Shown here: positions 43,649 to 52,820 of the stretch, piece by piece
Position numbering within the stretch: the stretch's first letter is position 1
Layout: each line of letters starts with the position of its first letter
Assembly: GCF_014207185.1 (NCBI RefSeq)
Contig: NZ_JACHCP010000006.1
Span: forward strand, 248,001 to 312,000
DNA from: Rhodanobacter sp. A1T4
Lineage (GTDB): Bacteria; Pseudomonadota; Gammaproteobacteria; Xanthomonadales; Rhodanobacteraceae
Reading direction: 5' to 3'
DNA length: 64,000 nt
Notes under the pieces: model-generated
Told to the model about the DNA's origin: nothing
The model's database searches: none
What the model saw: only the letters and a program-made list of their open reading frames with translations
Position numbers and translations under genes: made by a program

Positions 43649-44371
43649 ATGTCGTCATCGAGCCTTACCTTGTACGCCTCACGCCCCGGTTTCGGATTGC
43701 CCGATACCAGTCCGTTCGTAATCAAGACCGAAGTACAGCTGAAGATGGCCGGTGTTGACTATGACAGGGCATCCACCATTCCACCGCAAGCACCGAACGG
43801 CAAGCTGCCTTTCATCAATGACCACGACGAGGTGGTGAACGACTCCACTTTTATCCGTACGCATATCGAGCGCAAATACGGCGTGGATCTGGACGAGGGT
43901 CTGGACGCGCGTCAGCGTGCGGAGTCCTGGGCGATCGAGCGCCTGCTCGAGGACCACCTCTATTTCACGATGGTCTGGTTCCGCTGGATCGATCCGGAGA
44001 ATTTCGCCAAGGGTCCAGCGCATTTCGCCGACAGCGCGCCTGAAGCAGATCGACCGAAGCTGCGCCAGGACCTGCAGGCACGCAAGGCTGTCGAATTGCA
44101 TGCGCAGGGACTGGGCCGGCATACGCCAGCGAGGATCGTAGAGCTGGGTACTCATTCGATCGACGCGTTATCGCAGCTGCTTGGTGACAAAGTTTGCTTC
44201 ATGGGCGAGAAACCCAGTGGCGTGGATGCCACGGCCTTCGGCGTACTCGCTTCCGTGCTCACGCCATTCTTTGATACGCCGCTGCGTCGGGCAGCGGAGG
44301 CCCGACCGAACCTGGTCGCCTACGTCGCCCGCATGATGCAGCGCTATTACCCCGAGCATGCATGGAGTTAG
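43649..44371 (+). CDS. GST-fold protein, Faxc/metaxin-like
   Basis: A 240-residue glutathione S-transferase-like protein of the failed-axon-connections/metaxin type. N-domain: LTLYASRPGFGLPDTSPFVIKTEVQLKMAG; then PNGKLPFINDHDEVVNDSTF as the cis-Pro/Ser loop (KLPF, DST). C-domain: WAIERLLEDHLYFTMVWFRW and MGEKPSGVDATAFGVLASVL. Family members may bind glutathione or organic acids; catalytic activity is not established. Terminator follows. Confidence 0.83.
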   Translation: MSSSSLTLYASRPGFGLPDTSPFVIKTEVQLKMAGVDYDRASTIPPQAPNGKLPFINDHDEVVNDSTFIRTHIERKYGVDLDEGLDARQRAESWAIERLLEDHLYFTMVWFRWIDPENFAKGPAHFADSAPEADRPKLRQDLQARKAVELHAQGLGRHTPARIVELGTHSIDALSQLLGDKVCFMGEKPSGVDATAFGVLASVLTPFFDTPLRRAAEARPNLVAYVARMMQRYYPEHAWS

Positions 44372-44416
44372 CCTGGTCTGTAGAACGTGACTGCGCATGT
44401 CAGGCGCACCGAAAAG

Positions 44417-44443
44417 AAAAAGCCGCGCACTGCGCGGCTTTTT
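44417..44443. terminator. Strong bidirectional terminator
   Basis: AAAAAGCCGCGC and GCGCGGCTTTTT form a perfect 12-bp stem around ACT, between convergent genes. Confidence 0.85.
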
Positions 44444-44458
44444 CTTCCTGTCATTTGC

Positions 44459-45328
44459 TCAACGCCACGCTGCTGCCGTTTCCTTCACGAAATCCCGGTA
44501 CGAGCGCGGTGCGTGCCCGAGGATGCCGGTCATGATGTCGATGGCACCGGGCTTGGGCAGCATGCCGTCGCTCTGGAAACGCGCCAGCATCAGGCGGATG
44601 TCGTAGGCGGACCATGATGGCGCGCGGCCAGCCATGTTCTTCTCAAAACCGACCAGATCGTTGCCGCCGTAGGCGACCGGCTTGCCGAGTGTTTCGGACC
44701 AGATCGCCGCGGCGTCCTTGCCGGTAATGGCATTCGGACCGACCAGCTCGATGACTTCGCGCGGCAGCGGGGTGGCAGCCTGCTCGCGACGCAGCAGCGA
44801 GGTAACGGCAATCTCTGCAATGTCGCGGGTATCGACCATCGACACGCCCAGCTCGCCGAGCGGCATCGGGTAGAGGCCGTTCTCCAGCGCGCCTTTCATC
44901 ATCGCGTCGTTCTGCATGAAGTACGACGGACGCAGCACGGTCGCCGGCAGGTTGAGCTGCTCGATCGCACGCTCCACCGTGTACTTGCCGGTGAAGTGCG
45001 GCACGTCGGTAAACGCGTCGCTGTTCTGTACCGAGAAATAAACGATGCGCTGGATGCCGGCCTCACGCGCCAGGCTCAGCGTGATCAAGGCCTGGGTCAC
45101 TTCGTCGGCGACCACGGCGTTGAGCAGAAATAGTGTGTCGACACCTTTCAGCGCAGCGCGCATGGATTCCACATCGGTCATTTCGCCAGCGACGGCGCGC
45201 ACGCCCTTGGGAAAGTTGGCCTTGTCGGGGTTGCGGGTCAGGGCGTGGACGGTGGCGTTGCGGGCAACCAGACCGTTGACGACCTGGGTGCCGATGGCGC
45301 CGGTGCTTCCAGTGACGAGAATGCTCAT
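44459..45328 (-). CDS. NmrA-like NAD(P)-binding protein
   Basis: A 289-residue atypical SDR (NAD(P)H-binding, NmrA/QOR2-like). The glycine motif is ILVTGSTGAIGTQVVNGLV. There is no YxxxK pair in the usual place, consistent with NmrA-type proteins. YFSVQNSDAF, LPATVLRPSYFMQND and GELGVSMVDTRDIAEIAV follow the family order. QOR2-like members reduce quinones; NmrA members sense redox state. It is divergent from a LysR gene with two palindromes in the 132-bp gap. Confidence 0.88.
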   Translation of the reverse strand: MSILVTGSTGAIGTQVVNGLVARNATVHALTRNPDKANFPKGVRAVAGEMTDVESMRAALKGVDTLFLLNAVVADEVTQALITLSLAREAGIQRIVYFSVQNSDAFTDVPHFTGKYTVERAIEQLNLPATVLRPSYFMQNDAMMKGALENGLYPMPLGELGVSMVDTRDIAEIAVTSLLRREQAATPLPREVIELVGPNAITGKDAAAIWSETLGKPVAYGGNDLVGFEKNMAGRAPSWSAYDIRLMLARFQSDGMLPKPGAIDIMTGILGHAPRSYRDFVKETAAAWR

Positions 45329-45398
45329 GTCGTTACTCCTTTCGTTTCAGGGATGGGTTTGATGTGGAGGTGTGGAGCGGGTACGGGTCTACTTTGAT

Positions 45399-45445
45399 CG
45401 TTTCATAAAAGAAACGAAATATGCATAATCGAGACATAAAGTCTC
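45399..45445. promoter_or_regulatory. Two palindromes, probable LysR binding sites
   Basis: CGTTTCataaaaGAAACG (45399-45416) and GAGACATAAAGTCTC (45431-45445) lie in the gap between the NmrA-like and LysR genes. The two-site layout suits LysR activation plus autorepression. Confidence 0.55.
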
Positions 45446-45460
45446 AAAAATGGAACGTAT

Positions 45461-46369
45461 ATGGATCTCGAGGCGCTGGTCGATTTCAATGCCGTGGCCA
45501 GTCATGGCGGCTTTAGTCATGCCAGCCGGGCGACCGGTCGACCCAAGGCCACCTTGTCCCGACGGGTGAGGCAGTTGGAGGATTCGCTGGGCGTGCACCT
45601 GATCGAACGAGGCGCGCGCACCCTGCGACTCACCGATGATGGCGCCGCGTTGCATGAACAGACGTCGGCACTGCTCGATCGCATCGACGACATCAAGGAG
45701 GCGCTGATCGGTGATGTCGGTCTGCCGCACGGCCGTCTGCGCATCAATGCGCCGGTGCTGTTCGCGCAACGCGGGTTGGGTCGCATCGCTGCGCGGTATG
45801 CCGCGGCCTATCCGGACGTGCAGCTCGAGATCACCGCCGACGATCGTTTCATCGATCCACTGGCCGATGGCTACGACCTTGTGCTTCGCGCGAATCCCAA
45901 GGCGACCACCGAGCTGGCCGGTCGCTGCTTTCTGCGCGATGAATTGATCGTGGTGGCGGATCCATCGATCACCCGCCCCGAATCGGCGAGCGAGGATGCG
46001 CCGGTGCCCGCCGTGATTTTGCTGGGTGCGCCCGAGGGCTCGCCATGGAACATCGCGCGCGACGGGCAAACGCAGCAGCTGCACACACGGGCGGCCATGC
46101 GTTTGTCATCCATGACAATGGTCCATGACGCTGTGTTGGATGGCGCCGGTGTCGCGATGATGCCGCGCTCGCTGGTACAGGCCGACCTGGACGCGGGTCG
46201 GTTGTTCAACTGGGGTAATGCCGTTGGTCGTCGGATCGAAGTGTGGGCGCTGTATCCGCCGAATCGTCACGTGAGTCGGAAAGTTTCGGCCTTCATCCGC
46301 ATGCTCACGGAGCAATTCGTTGACGGCTCACCGGAAGGATTTCAGTCGCTGTCGCGATTGGTGGGGTGA
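45461..46369 (+). CDS. LysR family transcriptional regulator
   Basis: A 302-residue LTTR. Helix-turn-helix: LVDFNAVASHGGFSHASRAT, KATLSRRVRQLEDSLGVHLI. Effector domain: HGRLRINAPVLFAQRGLGRI and VWALYPPNRHVSRKVSAFIR. It is divergent from the NmrA-like gene. Its 3' end overlaps the convergent glycosyltransferase gene by 65 bp. Confidence 0.9.
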   Translation: MDLEALVDFNAVASHGGFSHASRATGRPKATLSRRVRQLEDSLGVHLIERGARTLRLTDDGAALHEQTSALLDRIDDIKEALIGDVGLPHGRLRINAPVLFAQRGLGRIAARYAAAYPDVQLEITADDRFIDPLADGYDLVLRANPKATTELAGRCFLRDELIVVADPSITRPESASEDAPVPAVILLGAPEGSPWNIARDGQTQQLHTRAAMRLSSMTMVHDAVLDGAGVAMMPRSLVQADLDAGRLFNWGNAVGRRIEVWALYPPNRHVSRKVSAFIRMLTEQFVDGSPEGFQSLSRLVG

Positions 46370-47942
46370 TTAGTGAATTCACGCCGTTGGAACGCCAGGT
46401 TGAGTCTCCATTGTTCGGCGCATCAAACATCAGGATGGTGATTTCCTTGCCCTCGGGGATCTCCAGGGTCGGGGTGCCCAAGGCGGCAATGCGGTTTTTG
46501 AACGTGTCGAGTTCTTCGCGCGGACCCATGGCCGAGCGGCCATTGACGGCCCAGACGCGGCCACCCTGCTTCCACCGTTCCAGCGCGACGTCGAGTCGCG
46601 ACGTGACCAGGGCGGTATTGCCGATAGGCACTTCGTCTTTGGGTTGCAGCACGGCGAGCATGGTGGGTGCGTTCGAATCGCCGGTGAATACCGTATCGCC
46701 GGGGCGCACGTTCGCAGCCAGTGCAGCGGCGGCCTTGTCCCAGCGTGGTTTGGTTTCGGTTCGATAAATCGGTAACAAATTGACCGTACATAGCAGCAAT
46801 AGCGCAATGACCGCGGTGGGCATCATTCGACGCGGTAATGCGGCAGCACCGATACCGACCAGGATGAAGAATGGTGCAGCACTCCACAGGATGTAGCGCG
46901 GCAACACCATGGACTTGATCAGCGAGATAGCCAGCAGCAATAGCGGCAGCACCGCGAAGCCCAGCAGCAGCACTCGTCCTTCCAGCCGCCTGCGTATGCG
47001 GTACAGCCCGATGCCGCCGAGTACTGCCACCAGCAATCCGAGCAGGGGAACCGCGGTGGGTAGCACGCTGAAACGTATTACCGCGGCCATGCGCATCAGG
47101 TAAGCGCTCTTGGCCACGACTCTGAGATTTTGCCAACTCAGCGGGGGGATCCAGTCGAACTTCTGCAGCATCTGGCCATCGCTGAACGCGAGGATGGCAC
47201 CGTAAAACGGCACGCAGCACACCAGGATGATCGCCACGCTCAGTCGCCAGTTGCGCTGAAAGCCGATGCGCGCTTCGGGCGGCGTCTCCATGCGCAGGCC
47301 GCGCCAGATCAGGAACAGCGATACGTTGGCGGCGAGCAGCCAGGGTGCGGCATCACTGAGTACATCCAGCGCGCCGATCGTGCCGATCAGATAGAGCGCC
47401 CAGCCGCAGCGATCGAACTGCGGGTGCCGAATATCCAGCGACGCCCGCAGCGGATTTTGCGCCAGGCGTACCAATCCCCACAGGGCGATGGTGATCAGCA
47501 AAGTGACGAGTGTGTACGAGCGCGCCTCTTGCCCGTACTGCACCTGGAGCGGCGATAACGCCATCAACAGTCCGGCGACGATGGCGGCAGGGCGGCCGGC
47601 AATGCGCCGTGCAATGGCGAACACCACGCCAACAGACAACGTGCCGAATAGTGCCGAGGGTACCCGCAACCAGACGTTGTTCGAGTCGAACTGCGAGAAC
47701 AGTTGCAGCATCAGGAAGTAGCTTGGCATGTGCCGGTTGCTGAAGCTGTCGGCGATCAGGCCATCGAGGCCGAGATGAATGCGCTGGTAGGTCAGCGCTT
47801 CGTCGAGCCAGAACGGTTGGCTATCTATATGTAGCAGGCGAGCTGTCAAGCCGATAAACACGACAAACAGTACCCAAGCGATGTCGCTCGCTGTCAGTTT
47901 CCCGATCGTGCCGCTTTGCTGGTTGTCGATAGCCATGAACAT
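46305..47942 (-). CDS. GT39-like membrane glycosyltransferase (ArnT/PMT type)
   Basis: A 545-residue polytopic membrane protein. The first loop carries the family acidic motif in SQPFWLDEALTYQRIH, then ADSFSNRHMPSYFLMLQLF; about ten hydrophobic helices follow, and the last 150 residues form a soluble domain (VRPGDTVFTGDSNAPTMLAV). Such enzymes transfer sugars from polyprenyl-phosphate donors to lipids or proteins on the periplasmic side. The acceptor is unknown. ATG 47942 and 47936 are both possible. The 3' end overlaps the convergent LysR gene. Confidence 0.85.
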   Translation of the reverse strand: MFMAIDNQQSGTIGKLTASDIAWVLFVVFIGLTARLLHIDSQPFWLDEALTYQRIHLGLDGLIADSFSNRHMPSYFLMLQLFSQFDSNNVWLRVPSALFGTLSVGVVFAIARRIAGRPAAIVAGLLMALSPLQVQYGQEARSYTLVTLLITIALWGLVRLAQNPLRASLDIRHPQFDRCGWALYLIGTIGALDVLSDAAPWLLAANVSLFLIWRGLRMETPPEARIGFQRNWRLSVAIILVCCVPFYGAILAFSDGQMLQKFDWIPPLSWQNLRVVAKSAYLMRMAAVIRFSVLPTAVPLLGLLVAVLGGIGLYRIRRRLEGRVLLLGFAVLPLLLLAISLIKSMVLPRYILWSAAPFFILVGIGAAALPRRMMPTAVIALLLLCTVNLLPIYRTETKPRWDKAAAALAANVRPGDTVFTGDSNAPTMLAVLQPKDEVPIGNTALVTSRLDVALERWKQGGRVWAVNGRSAMGPREELDTFKNRIAALGTPTLEIPEGKEITILMFDAPNNGDSTWRSNGVNSLITPPIATATEILPVSRQRIAP

Positions 47943-48207
47943 TTTCGAGGTGAGGCAGCCGCGGTGATTGCAGCGGCGATATAAACGGCTGGGACACATC
48001 ACGCAAGTGACAGAAAATAGTTCACCGACATGACAATCCGACGATCCATCTCGGCGGGGTGTGCAAGCTAACGTCGGCAGCATGGATCGGTTGTCAGCGC
48101 AAAATGACACGTTGGGCCGTGTTCAGTCCTGAATCACTGCGCGAGAGCCGTGGGTGCAAAGGGTCAGCTCATAGTGATTCGAGTTCATTGCCTCAACTAA
48201 CCATGAT
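47943..48207. other. Intergenic gap
   Basis: Upstream region of the glycosyltransferase gene. No gene recognised. Confidence 0.35.
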
Positions 48208-48305
48208 GTGGCCGGTTGCATATTCCACTCGAAACCGGCCACCTCTAACGATGCAAACCCGCCACTGGGAATGCTCTCAAACCCGCCACCCGAAATGGCC
48301 TGAAA
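48208..48305. repeat. Left array of a ~23-bp repeat (island boundary)
   Basis: The string AACCSGCCAC occurs at 48233, 48256 and 48280, spaced 23 and 24 bp, within units ending in CTCAAACCCGCCACC. GTGGCCGGTT (48208-48217) and AACCGGCCAC (48233-48242) form a perfect 10-bp inverted repeat. The same unit appears inverted at 54326-54424. Confidence 0.65.
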
Positions 48306-48659
48306 GCGCTACCAAGATGAGGCTGGTTCGCCGACTATCGCGTTACCAGGGCGAACGGGACGCGCAAGTGACGGAGCACGGACGGCGGATAGATGTACTT
48401 GCAGTTTCGCTGAAGGGCCGACAAGCTGCGAAGGGCAGAAGTCGACCCATTTGAGCCGGTCGCGAACGTCCGCTTTGTGGGCGTCCATTTTTCTGGGAGT
48501 GGGTGTATAAACCGCACCCGGCGACCTCTTTCGTTCATCGGACTGTCCGGTGTTCGGAGACTAAACGAAACACCATTTGGACGTCCATCTTGTTAGCCAG
48601 GTTCTCGTCGGGCTGGTCCGACCCGTTGCTACCGCTTCGCACTGGCGTGGAATCTTTTT
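48306..48659. other. Gap with insertion-sequence debris
   Basis: No gene is visible. ATTTGGACGTCCATCTTGTTA at 48575 nearly matches a stretch at 54175 inside the miniature element at the other boundary. Confidence 0.4.
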
Positions 48660-48808
48660 TCACACCACGGTGGCCACCTTCATGGCACGTTTGCCGGGCG
48701 GCGCACCATTAAGATGCTTCAGCCACGCGTTGGCGTCGTAGGTTTCATCATTCTCCAGCATTGCCTACAGCTGCCGGGCATGTTTGTTGGCGATAGCCGC
48801 ATTCATTG
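48660..48808 (-). pseudogene. Transposase C-terminal relic (probably IS110 family)
   Basis: The minus strand reads MNAAIANKHARQL, an in-frame TAG, then AMLENDETYDANAWLKHLNG and a short tail to TGA at 48660. The ANKHARQ(L/I)WAML pattern is characteristic of IS110-type transposase ends, with the tryptophan codon changed to TAG. The rest of the gene is absent. Confidence 0.6.
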
Positions 48809-48845
48809 CTCGCTGCGGCTATTTGCATCAGAGCCTGTCGTTGCA

Positions 48846-49727
48846 TCAGGTAGTCTGATTCTCGTCTAGCTGTTCGAGGGCATCCATGTCCGCGGCAGAG
48901 AGTACGATATTGCAGGCATCCATATTCTCCTCAAGATGCTGCACAGACGAAGTACCCGGGATAGGAATGAGAACGGGCGAGCTTTTTAAAAGCCAAGCAA
49001 GCGCAATTTGCCCCGGTGTCATAGCCGTGCGAGCGACGATTTGCGCTATTACTGACGACTTCGCAAACGGACCGACGTTTTGCGGATAGAACGGAATGAA
49101 ACCTATCGCGTTAGTTTCGCAATAGCTCAGCACGTCGAAATGCTTACGGGTAGCAAGATTATAGACGTTCTGTACCGTTGCAATGTCCACCACGGATCGT
49201 GCCCGTTCGATTTCCTCGATACTGACTTCCGATAGGCCGATGTGGCGAATCTTGCCCTCCTCACGAAGAGCGCGAAACACGTGCATGGTTTCCTCGATGG
49301 GGGTTGCCGGATCGACACGATGTAGTTGATAAAGGTCGATGCACTCAACGCCAAGATCATGCAAGCTGCCTTCGATAGCCTTGCGGATATGTTCCTCCGT
49401 ACCATTTGTCGACATGCCAGGGTTTTCGCGCGTCGCAGGTCCGCTACGAACCATTCCACCCTTCGTCGCGATGACCAGTGACGCGGAATAGGGGGACAGA
49501 GCTTCGCGGATAAGTTGCTCATTGTAGCCAGGGCCATAGACGTCGGCGGTGTCAATGAAGTCCACGCCCAACTCGACCGCACGACGGAGCACGCTCTGCG
49601 CGCTAGCCTTATCCGCCGGCGGCCCCCATACACCCGGACCGGTAAGACGCATCGCGCCAAAGCCCATGCGATGAACCGAAAGGTCGCCGCCGATACGAAA
49701 AATGTTGCTCTTTGCGATGGTGGCCAT
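48846..49727 (-). CDS. Aldo/keto reductase
   Basis: A 293-residue TIM-barrel reductase. HRMGFGAMRLTGPGVWGPP, the catalytic Asp/Tyr in DFIDTADVYGPGYN, Lys in VIATKGG and the normal tetrad His in CIDLYQLHRVDP are all present; the NADPH site is LIPIPGTSSVQHLEEN. It resembles the 20810 gene but has the canonical histidine. Base composition appears lower in GC than the neighbours, in line with acquisition. It heads the cargo of the repeat-bounded segment. Confidence 0.9.
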   Translation of the reverse strand: MATIAKSNIFRIGGDLSVHRMGFGAMRLTGPGVWGPPADKASAQSVLRRAVELGVDFIDTADVYGPGYNEQLIREALSPYSASLVIATKGGMVRSGPATRENPGMSTNGTEEHIRKAIEGSLHDLGVECIDLYQLHRVDPATPIEETMHVFRALREEGKIRHIGLSEVSIEEIERARSVVDIATVQNVYNLATRKHFDVLSYCETNAIGFIPFYPQNVGPFAKSSVIAQIVARTAMTPGQIALAWLLKSSPVLIPIPGTSSVQHLEENMDACNIVLSAADMDALEQLDENQTT

Positions 49728-49853
49728 GGTCTTTCCTAAAGTTGAACAAGCTTAAACTTTAAGCGCGGACCTTAGTCCATGCTCAAGGAGCGAACGATAG
49801 AGAACTTCCGATTCCCCATGCGGCTATAAGAAACACCCTTCATATAACCTCTC

Positions 49854-50327
49854 CTAGAAGGCGTATGGGAGGTCGTGATAGATGCGCAGGTGCGCCATCA
49901 TCCAGCGCCCATCGACTTTCTTCAGGATCGGGCGGTAGTAGCCACTCTCGATCGGAGTGATGGTTCCTTGCGCGCCAAAAGCCCCTTCCGGCCAACCGCC
50001 TTCAGGCCTCTCTGCGCCGACGACGTTAAACACCACAAAATGGACGTCGAGCGTCGCGGTGTCGTCCTTGACTTCGATGATTGAGTCATGGGTGGTGTGA
50101 TGGCTCCAGCCTCGCGGCGGATGCGGCTTCATCATCGTGGTGACGGCTGCACCAATGGCTTCCGCCCCGACCAGCTCGCCAATGAGTTCAGGTGTGCCTG
50201 CATTGTTGTAGAAAACCTCGACCTTGCCGTCGGGCAGAAAGATGCGGCTCATTGCCGCTCCATCTCGGTAGTCGGCTGCCCGCACGTACCGCGCCTGCAC
50301 TTCTTGAATATCACGTTCATCGGACAT
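49854..50327 (-). CDS. SnoaL/NTF2-like protein
   Basis: A 157-residue single-domain protein of the NTF2-like superfamily, SnoaL_4 type: DIQEVQARYVRAADYRDGAA, FLPDGKVEVFYNNAG, HHTTHDSIIEVKDDTATLDV and GYYRPILKKVDGRWMMAHLR. Members are small cyclases, isomerases or dehydratases with a conical pocket; function cannot be set here. AAGGAGAG precedes the start. It is divergent from an Rrf2 gene. Confidence 0.85.
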   Translation of the reverse strand: MSDERDIQEVQARYVRAADYRDGAAMSRIFLPDGKVEVFYNNAGTPELIGELVGAEAIGAAVTTMMKPHPPRGWSHHTTHDSIIEVKDDTATLDVHFVVFNVVGAERPEGGWPEGAFGAQGTITPIESGYYRPILKKVDGRWMMAHLRIYHDLPYAF

Positions 50328-50346
50328 CGAAACTCTCCTTGAGTGA

Positions 50347-50406
50347 ATATGTGCCTATGATTAATACATATATCGCACTTGATATGCAACCATGAAAAAT
50401 ACATAT
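50347..50406. promoter_or_regulatory. AT-rich divergent promoter with repeats
   Basis: AATACATAT occurs as a direct repeat at 50363-50371 and 50398-50406, and ATATGT/ACATAT (50347-50371) are inverted. The segment separates the SnoaL-like and Rrf2 genes. Confidence 0.4.
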
Positions 50407-50427
50407 TGGGCAAACTAGGAGCCCATA

Positions 50428-50868
50428 ATGATCGATGTCCGTTTCCCGACCGCCTTGCAGATGATGCTCAGCCTGGCGTTGGCTCAGGCCGAAGGCGTCG
50501 AACGGCTGAGTTCCGCCGAGTTGGCTGAGGGGGTCGACTCCAATCCAACCTTCGTCAGGCGATTGTTGGTGCCCCTGATGCAGGTGGGTCTTGTTCGTTC
50601 GACCATGGGGCGAGATGGGGGGGTGAGCCTTAGCGTCGACGCCGCCGCGATCACGCTCGGCGAAATCTATAAGGCGACGATGGGGGACAAGAGGCTATGG
50701 AGCGGACGTAGCGATATCCCCCACCGATGCCTCGTCAGTTGCAATGTCGAACAATTCTTCGGGAAGTTGGCCTACGAGGTAGATGAGTCGGTGGTGCGCC
50801 TGTTGGGTAAGCGGACGCTGGCCGATACCCTCTTGGAACTTCGCACCCTCGATGCGGAGCGCGTTTAG
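50428..50868 (+). CDS. Rrf2 family transcriptional regulator
   Basis: A 146-residue winged-helix regulator: FPTALQMMLSLALAQAEGVE, SSAELAEGVDSNPTFVRRLL, LMQVGLVRSTMGRDGGVSL. Two cysteines stand close together in HRCLVSCNVEQFF, fewer than the three needed for an Fe-S cluster, so a disulphide switch is conceivable. It is divergent from the SnoaL-like gene and convergent with an SDR gene (26-bp gap). Confidence 0.87.
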   Translation: MIDVRFPTALQMMLSLALAQAEGVERLSSAELAEGVDSNPTFVRRLLVPLMQVGLVRSTMGRDGGVSLSVDAAAITLGEIYKATMGDKRLWSGRSDIPHRCLVSCNVEQFFGKLAYEVDESVVRLLGKRTLADTLLELRTLDAERV

Positions 50869-50894
50869 GTCACGACCATCACGCGACCGATACT

Positions 50895-51638
50895 CTATTG
50901 ACAAGTAACGCCGCCATCGATGACGAACTCTGCTCCGGTCGCGAAAGTCATTTCATCGGTCGAGAGCAATAACACCATGTGAGCCAGTTCCTCAGGCCGT
51001 CCTATCCGCCCCAGAGGTATCGCTTCTGTGTAGGAACTGAGTACCGCATCGTTATCGGGCGTACGTGCGTTGATTGGTGTATCGAAAAAACCGGGGTGGA
51101 CAGAATTCACCCGAATATTGAGCGGCGCCAGTTCAATCGCAGCAGCCTTCGACATGTCGCGCACAGCGAACTTCGCTGCCACATAGGGTAGTACCTTGGG
51201 CGCACCGACGAGACCGGCGATCGACGAAATGTTGATGATCGAGCCACCCCCGACTGCTTTCATGGAAGGGACAACCGCGCGCATACCAAGAAAGACAGAA
51301 ACCTGATCGATATCGATGATTTGCCGATAGTCAGATTCGGCCAAGTCCACAAGGGGCTTGAAAAACGATATCCCGGCGTTATTGACCAGGACGGATGGGC
51401 TCCCAAACGCCGCTGTACAAGTTTGCATCACCCTATCCCAGTCTTCAGCCCGCGACACATCATGGCGCTGGTAGAGGGCGTTGCGTCCGAGTTCTCGCGC
51501 TAGCGCCTCACCTTCATCATCACGAAGATCTGTCAGTAGCACTTTCGCACCTTCCCGGACAAGAAGTGTTGCAGTGGCAGCCCCAAGACCTCGCGCCGCA
51601 CCTGTCACGATGGCAATTTTGTTTTCAGCTCGTCCCAT
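50895..51638 (-). CDS. SDR family oxidoreductase
   Basis: A 247-residue classical short-chain dehydrogenase: IAIVTGAARGLGAATATLLV, LLTDLRDDEG with the NAD-preferring Asp, LVNNAGISFF, INISSIAGL, the active-site YVAAK, and C-terminal MTFATGAEFVIDGGVTCQ. It resembles 3-alpha/20-beta-hydroxysteroid or glucose dehydrogenase-like members. Substrate unknown. It stands convergent to the Rrf2 gene, 156 bp from the AraC gene on the same strand. Confidence 0.92.
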   Translation of the reverse strand: MGRAENKIAIVTGAARGLGAATATLLVREGAKVLLTDLRDDEGEALARELGRNALYQRHDVSRAEDWDRVMQTCTAAFGSPSVLVNNAGISFFKPLVDLAESDYRQIIDIDQVSVFLGMRAVVPSMKAVGGGSIINISSIAGLVGAPKVLPYVAAKFAVRDMSKAAAIELAPLNIRVNSVHPGFFDTPINARTPDNDAVLSSYTEAIPLGRIGRPEELAHMVLLLSTDEMTFATGAEFVIDGGVTCQ

Positions 51639-51794
51639 GTACGCGTCTCCACGTTATTGACGGAGCTGAGCCTAATGCGATCCAAATAGGGCGACTATGC
51701 CGAATCGTTTCATATCTCTGCACCATCGTGTCAAACGCATGCTTGGCCTATGGTGGATCACTCGAAACGTCGGTAGCTTCGACCAAACGTTCCG

Positions 51795-52679
51795 CTATCG
51801 TCTTAGGGAATCGCCATCTTCGCGTGGTGGGCGACCGAACTGTCGCCGGTACTCCCGACTGAATTGCGATGAGCTGTCATAACCTACTTCGAACCCGATG
51901 TCGGCCACATTCTTCGATGAAGAAAGCAATAGCGCTCGAGCCACCTGCAGACGAACCTGTTTCTGAAACTGAATTGGACTCAACGATGTTACCGCTACGA
52001 AGTGTCGGTAAAACGACGTGATGCTCATACAAGCTACGTCAGCCATCTCTTCGATGCGTAAGGCTCGGGCGTAGTTGGCTCGAATCCACTTGATCGCTCG
52101 GCTTATCTGCATAGTGTGGCCGTCAGCGAATCCTAGTTGCTGCACCAGAGTTCCCTGTTCTCCGTTGATCAGGCGCCACAGAATTTCCCGCTCAATCGAA
52201 TCCGCCAACATGGCCCTGTCCTTCGGACGATCCAGTAATCGAAGAAGGCGGACGACCGGATCAAGCAGGTCGTTGTCGAGATTGCTAACGGCAATACCGC
52301 GCTGGCGACTGCGGTCTTTGGGCTGGATTCCAGCCTCCAACAACAACGTGGCTACCCTGTCTGGGTTTAGCTTGAACCCAAGGCCAAGTAACGGTCCCTT
52401 TTCACTAGCCAAAGCGACTCGTGAACTCAATGGCAGGTCAACCGAATAAATAAGATATTGACCTGCTGCGTAGTGAAAGACCTCGTTTCCAAGCACAACA
52501 TCTTTAGCCCCCTGTGCAATGAGCGCGAACGACGGCTCTGCCCAGTAAAGCTCGGATCGCGTCGGTAGCGTATAGGTGGACAAGAGAAGCCCCGGCAGCG
52601 CTGTCTCGGTTTCTCCCGCTGCGGCATGACGGCGAATCAACGCCTGAAGTTCCGTTAGTAGTTCATCCTCGCGCTTCAT
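51795..52679 (-). CDS. AraC family transcriptional regulator (AraC_N type)
   Basis: A 294-residue regulator. The N-terminal AraC_N domain reads PTRSELYWAEPSFALIAQGA, then YAAGQYLIYSVDLPLSSRV, and the DNA-binding domain reads ALRIEEMADVACMSITSFYR, then ADIGFEVGYDSSSQFSREYR. ATG 52679 has AAGGG upstream and is preferred to 52751. A fragment of a close relative lies at 31065-31303. It is divergent from the dienelactone-hydrolase-like gene, which may be its target. Confidence 0.9.
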   Translation of the reverse strand: MKREDELLTELQALIRRHAAAGETETALPGLLLSTYTLPTRSELYWAEPSFALIAQGAKDVVLGNEVFHYAAGQYLIYSVDLPLSSRVALASEKGPLLGLGFKLNPDRVATLLLEAGIQPKDRSRQRGIAVSNLDNDLLDPVVRLLRLLDRPKDRAMLADSIEREILWRLINGEQGTLVQQLGFADGHTMQISRAIKWIRANYARALRIEEMADVACMSITSFYRHFVAVTSLSPIQFQKQVRLQVARALLLSSSKNVADIGFEVGYDSSSQFSREYRRQFGRPPREDGDSLRR

Positions 52680-52820
52680 GCAGCCCTTGATCGAGAAATA
52701 TGGAAATTGGAAGGATTGTGCATTTGCATGGCGGATTGTGTCTATCGCCAAATCTTGGATCTATCGTTCAATCGTAGACATCAACTGCATCGGTGCAGTG
52801 ACGCTTGGAGATCGATCCAC

